From Nitrososphaerales archaeon (lineage in GTDB: Archaea; Thermoproteota; Nitrososphaeria; Nitrososphaerales; CADDZS01), in the NCBI GenBank assembly GCA_030037995.1, contig JASHPQ010000297.1, positions 1-33,939 of the forward strand: a DNA stretch of 33,939 nucleotides, in the 5' to 3' direction. Position numbers and translations under genes: made by a program. Numbering within the stretch: the first letter of the stretch is position 1; each line of letters opens with the position of its first letter. Positions 33,074-33,939 of the stretch are shown here, piece after piece. The notes under the pieces were generated by a model. That model saw only the letters and a list, made by a program, of their open reading frames with translations, was not told the origin of the DNA and made no database searches.

Positions 33074-33939
33074 TTGCCACTAACCCGACGGGAGAAATTT
33101 GTAATCAAGCTCAGGCTCAGATACCATATTCCCAGGCAACTCTTTACCGTCGTCATTCCCGTAATTATCGCAGCGGTATTTGTTTTTTGGGCTTTTCATA
33201 GTGGCTTCGCATCTATCGCAAATCCCCTGACCTACGGCCAGACTTCGGAAAATGCAACAATCAAGCAAATTGAATTTGAAGCGATAGCAGGTAACCTCTC
33301 CGTTGTATCGCTGAACAAGACTTCGTCTGCGGCCGTTTCCCAGGAACCAATCAAGCAAAATCTGTATCTCACGCTGGTGGTGGCCCCGGTGATCGCCCTA
33401 ACGCCTACGCTCATAGACACGGAGCGAGAAGGCAGAAAACTCCAACACTATGAACAAGATTTCGCGGATTTCTTGTTCGAGCTGTCCGAACTTGTTCGTG
33501 GGGGCATCGATCCTGCCAAAGCCTTCCTGACCCTTTCTAATGGGGAGATCGGATCCATAACCAAATTCGTAAAAACGGCTGCGCGTCAGATGGCGGTAGG
33601 TTTTACCTTTGAACAAGCCTTCAAGAATGTTGGGGACTCGATCAACAGTCCGCTCGTCAATAGATACATAGATCTCGTTATCCAGGCCTCCTACAGCGGC
33701 GGTTCGGTCTCGTCCCTGATTCAACAGGCGGCGATCGATATGGGCAACTTCATCTCAATCGACAAAGAGAAGAGAGCTGGTCTTGCTCAATACACCGTGA
33801 TCTTGTACATGGGGCAGATTGTCCTTGTCGTTCTCGCAGCCATCCTCGTTGTCCAATTCATCCCCCAGTTGGTGGACATTACCAAAATAGGGACGGCGAG
33901 CATCGCAAACTTTCTGGGGACCTCGGACCTCCAAGACGT
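33074..33939 (+). CDS. TadB/TadC-like membrane protein, second copy (partial at window end)
   Basis: Open frame from a TTG at 33074, 7 bases after the previous stop, running past the end of the window with no stop (288 codons seen). It has a first helix (FTVVIPVIIAAVFVFWAF), an extracytoplasmic loop with Asn-x-Ser/Thr sites, and a second helix (YLTLVVAPVIALTPTLI). The GspF-type domain follows (FADFLFELSELVRGGIDPAK, MAVGFTFEQAFKNVGDSI, QASYSGGSVSSLIQQA). A third helix (GQIVLVVLAAILVVQFIPQL) comes last before the window edge. Together with the preceding gene it makes a TadB/TadC-like pair rather than one large FlaJ. Confidence 0.85.
   Translation, partial: MPLTRREKFVIKLRLRYHIPRQLFTVVIPVIIAAVFVFWAFHSGFASIANPLTYGQTSENATIKQIEFEAIAGNLSVVSLNKTSSAAVSQEPIKQNLYLTLVVAPVIALTPTLIDTEREGRKLQHYEQDFADFLFELSELVRGGIDPAKAFLTLSNGEIGSITKFVKTAARQMAVGFTFEQAFKNVGDSINSPLVNRYIDLVIQASYSGGSVSSLIQQAAIDMGNFISIDKEKRAGLAQYTVILYMGQIVLVVLAAILVVQFIPQLVDITKIGTASIANFLGTSDLQD

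Noticed and set aside
1-33939. CRISPR array, insertion sequence or prophage
   Set aside because: No regularly spaced direct repeats, no transposase or integrase-like frame, and no terminal inverted repeats were seen in the window.

Overview
The window looks like an archaeal chromosome segment. It carries a complete archaellum operon, TATA-like boxes about 25-30 bases upstream of leaderless starts, non-phosphorylating and PPi-type glycolytic enzymes, and a second archaeal type IV filament locus. The gene order archaellin, FlaX-position protein, FlaG, FlaF, FlaH, FlaI, FlaJ is the order known from TACK archaea. With the heterotrophic enzymes this suggests a non-ammonia-oxidising member of Thermoproteota/Nitrososphaeria. 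That placement is inference; no rRNA or other phylogenetic marker is present.

Layout. (1) 1-2041: a VapB-like/ferredoxin fusion, a winged-helix regulator and a CBS-pair protein. (2) 2095-4475, minus strand: a small leaderless ORF, ornithine carbamoyltransferase and arginine deiminase, i.e. two steps of the arginine deiminase route; no carbamate kinase is seen. (3) 4497-4747: a small membrane-protein gene broken by two single-base insertions. (4) 4927-6885: a long-form pyruvate-kinase-like protein. (5) 7653-14669: the archaellum operon, followed by a small membrane protein whose 5' end may be joined by a -1 frameshift. (6) 14747-20444: GAPN-type aldehyde dehydrogenase, a proline-iminopeptidase-like hydrolase, a TIM-barrel isomerase/epimerase-like protein, a Cys/His small protein, a PPi-type phosphofructokinase and a decayed metallo-beta-lactamase pseudogene. 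(7) 20760-26410: a membrane protein divergent from a MarR regulator, an aminotransferase, an orphan DNA methyltransferase, a DMT transporter and a half-size GtrA protein. (8) 26407-29291, minus strand: an AlkD-like pseudogene, an F420-type luciferase-like oxidoreductase and a 2,5-dioxovalerate-dehydrogenase-like enzyme. (9) 29292-33939: a structured non-coding repeat, then a second filament operon of an ATPase with a duplicated N-terminus and two TadB/TadC-like membrane proteins, the last cut by the window end.

The metabolic genes fit a sugar- and amino-acid-using heterotroph: reversible PPi-PFK, GAPN bypassing phosphoglycerate kinase, a pyruvate-kinase-like enzyme, arginine deimination and oxidation of a sugar-acid semialdehyde. 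Two separate FlaI/TadA-type ATPase systems point to motility plus a surface filament.

At least three genes are broken (about 4.5, 20 and 26.5 kb). The AlkD-like and metallo-beta-lactamase remnants have large deletions or lost active sites and look like true decay. The small membrane gene at 4.5 kb could instead be sequencing error.
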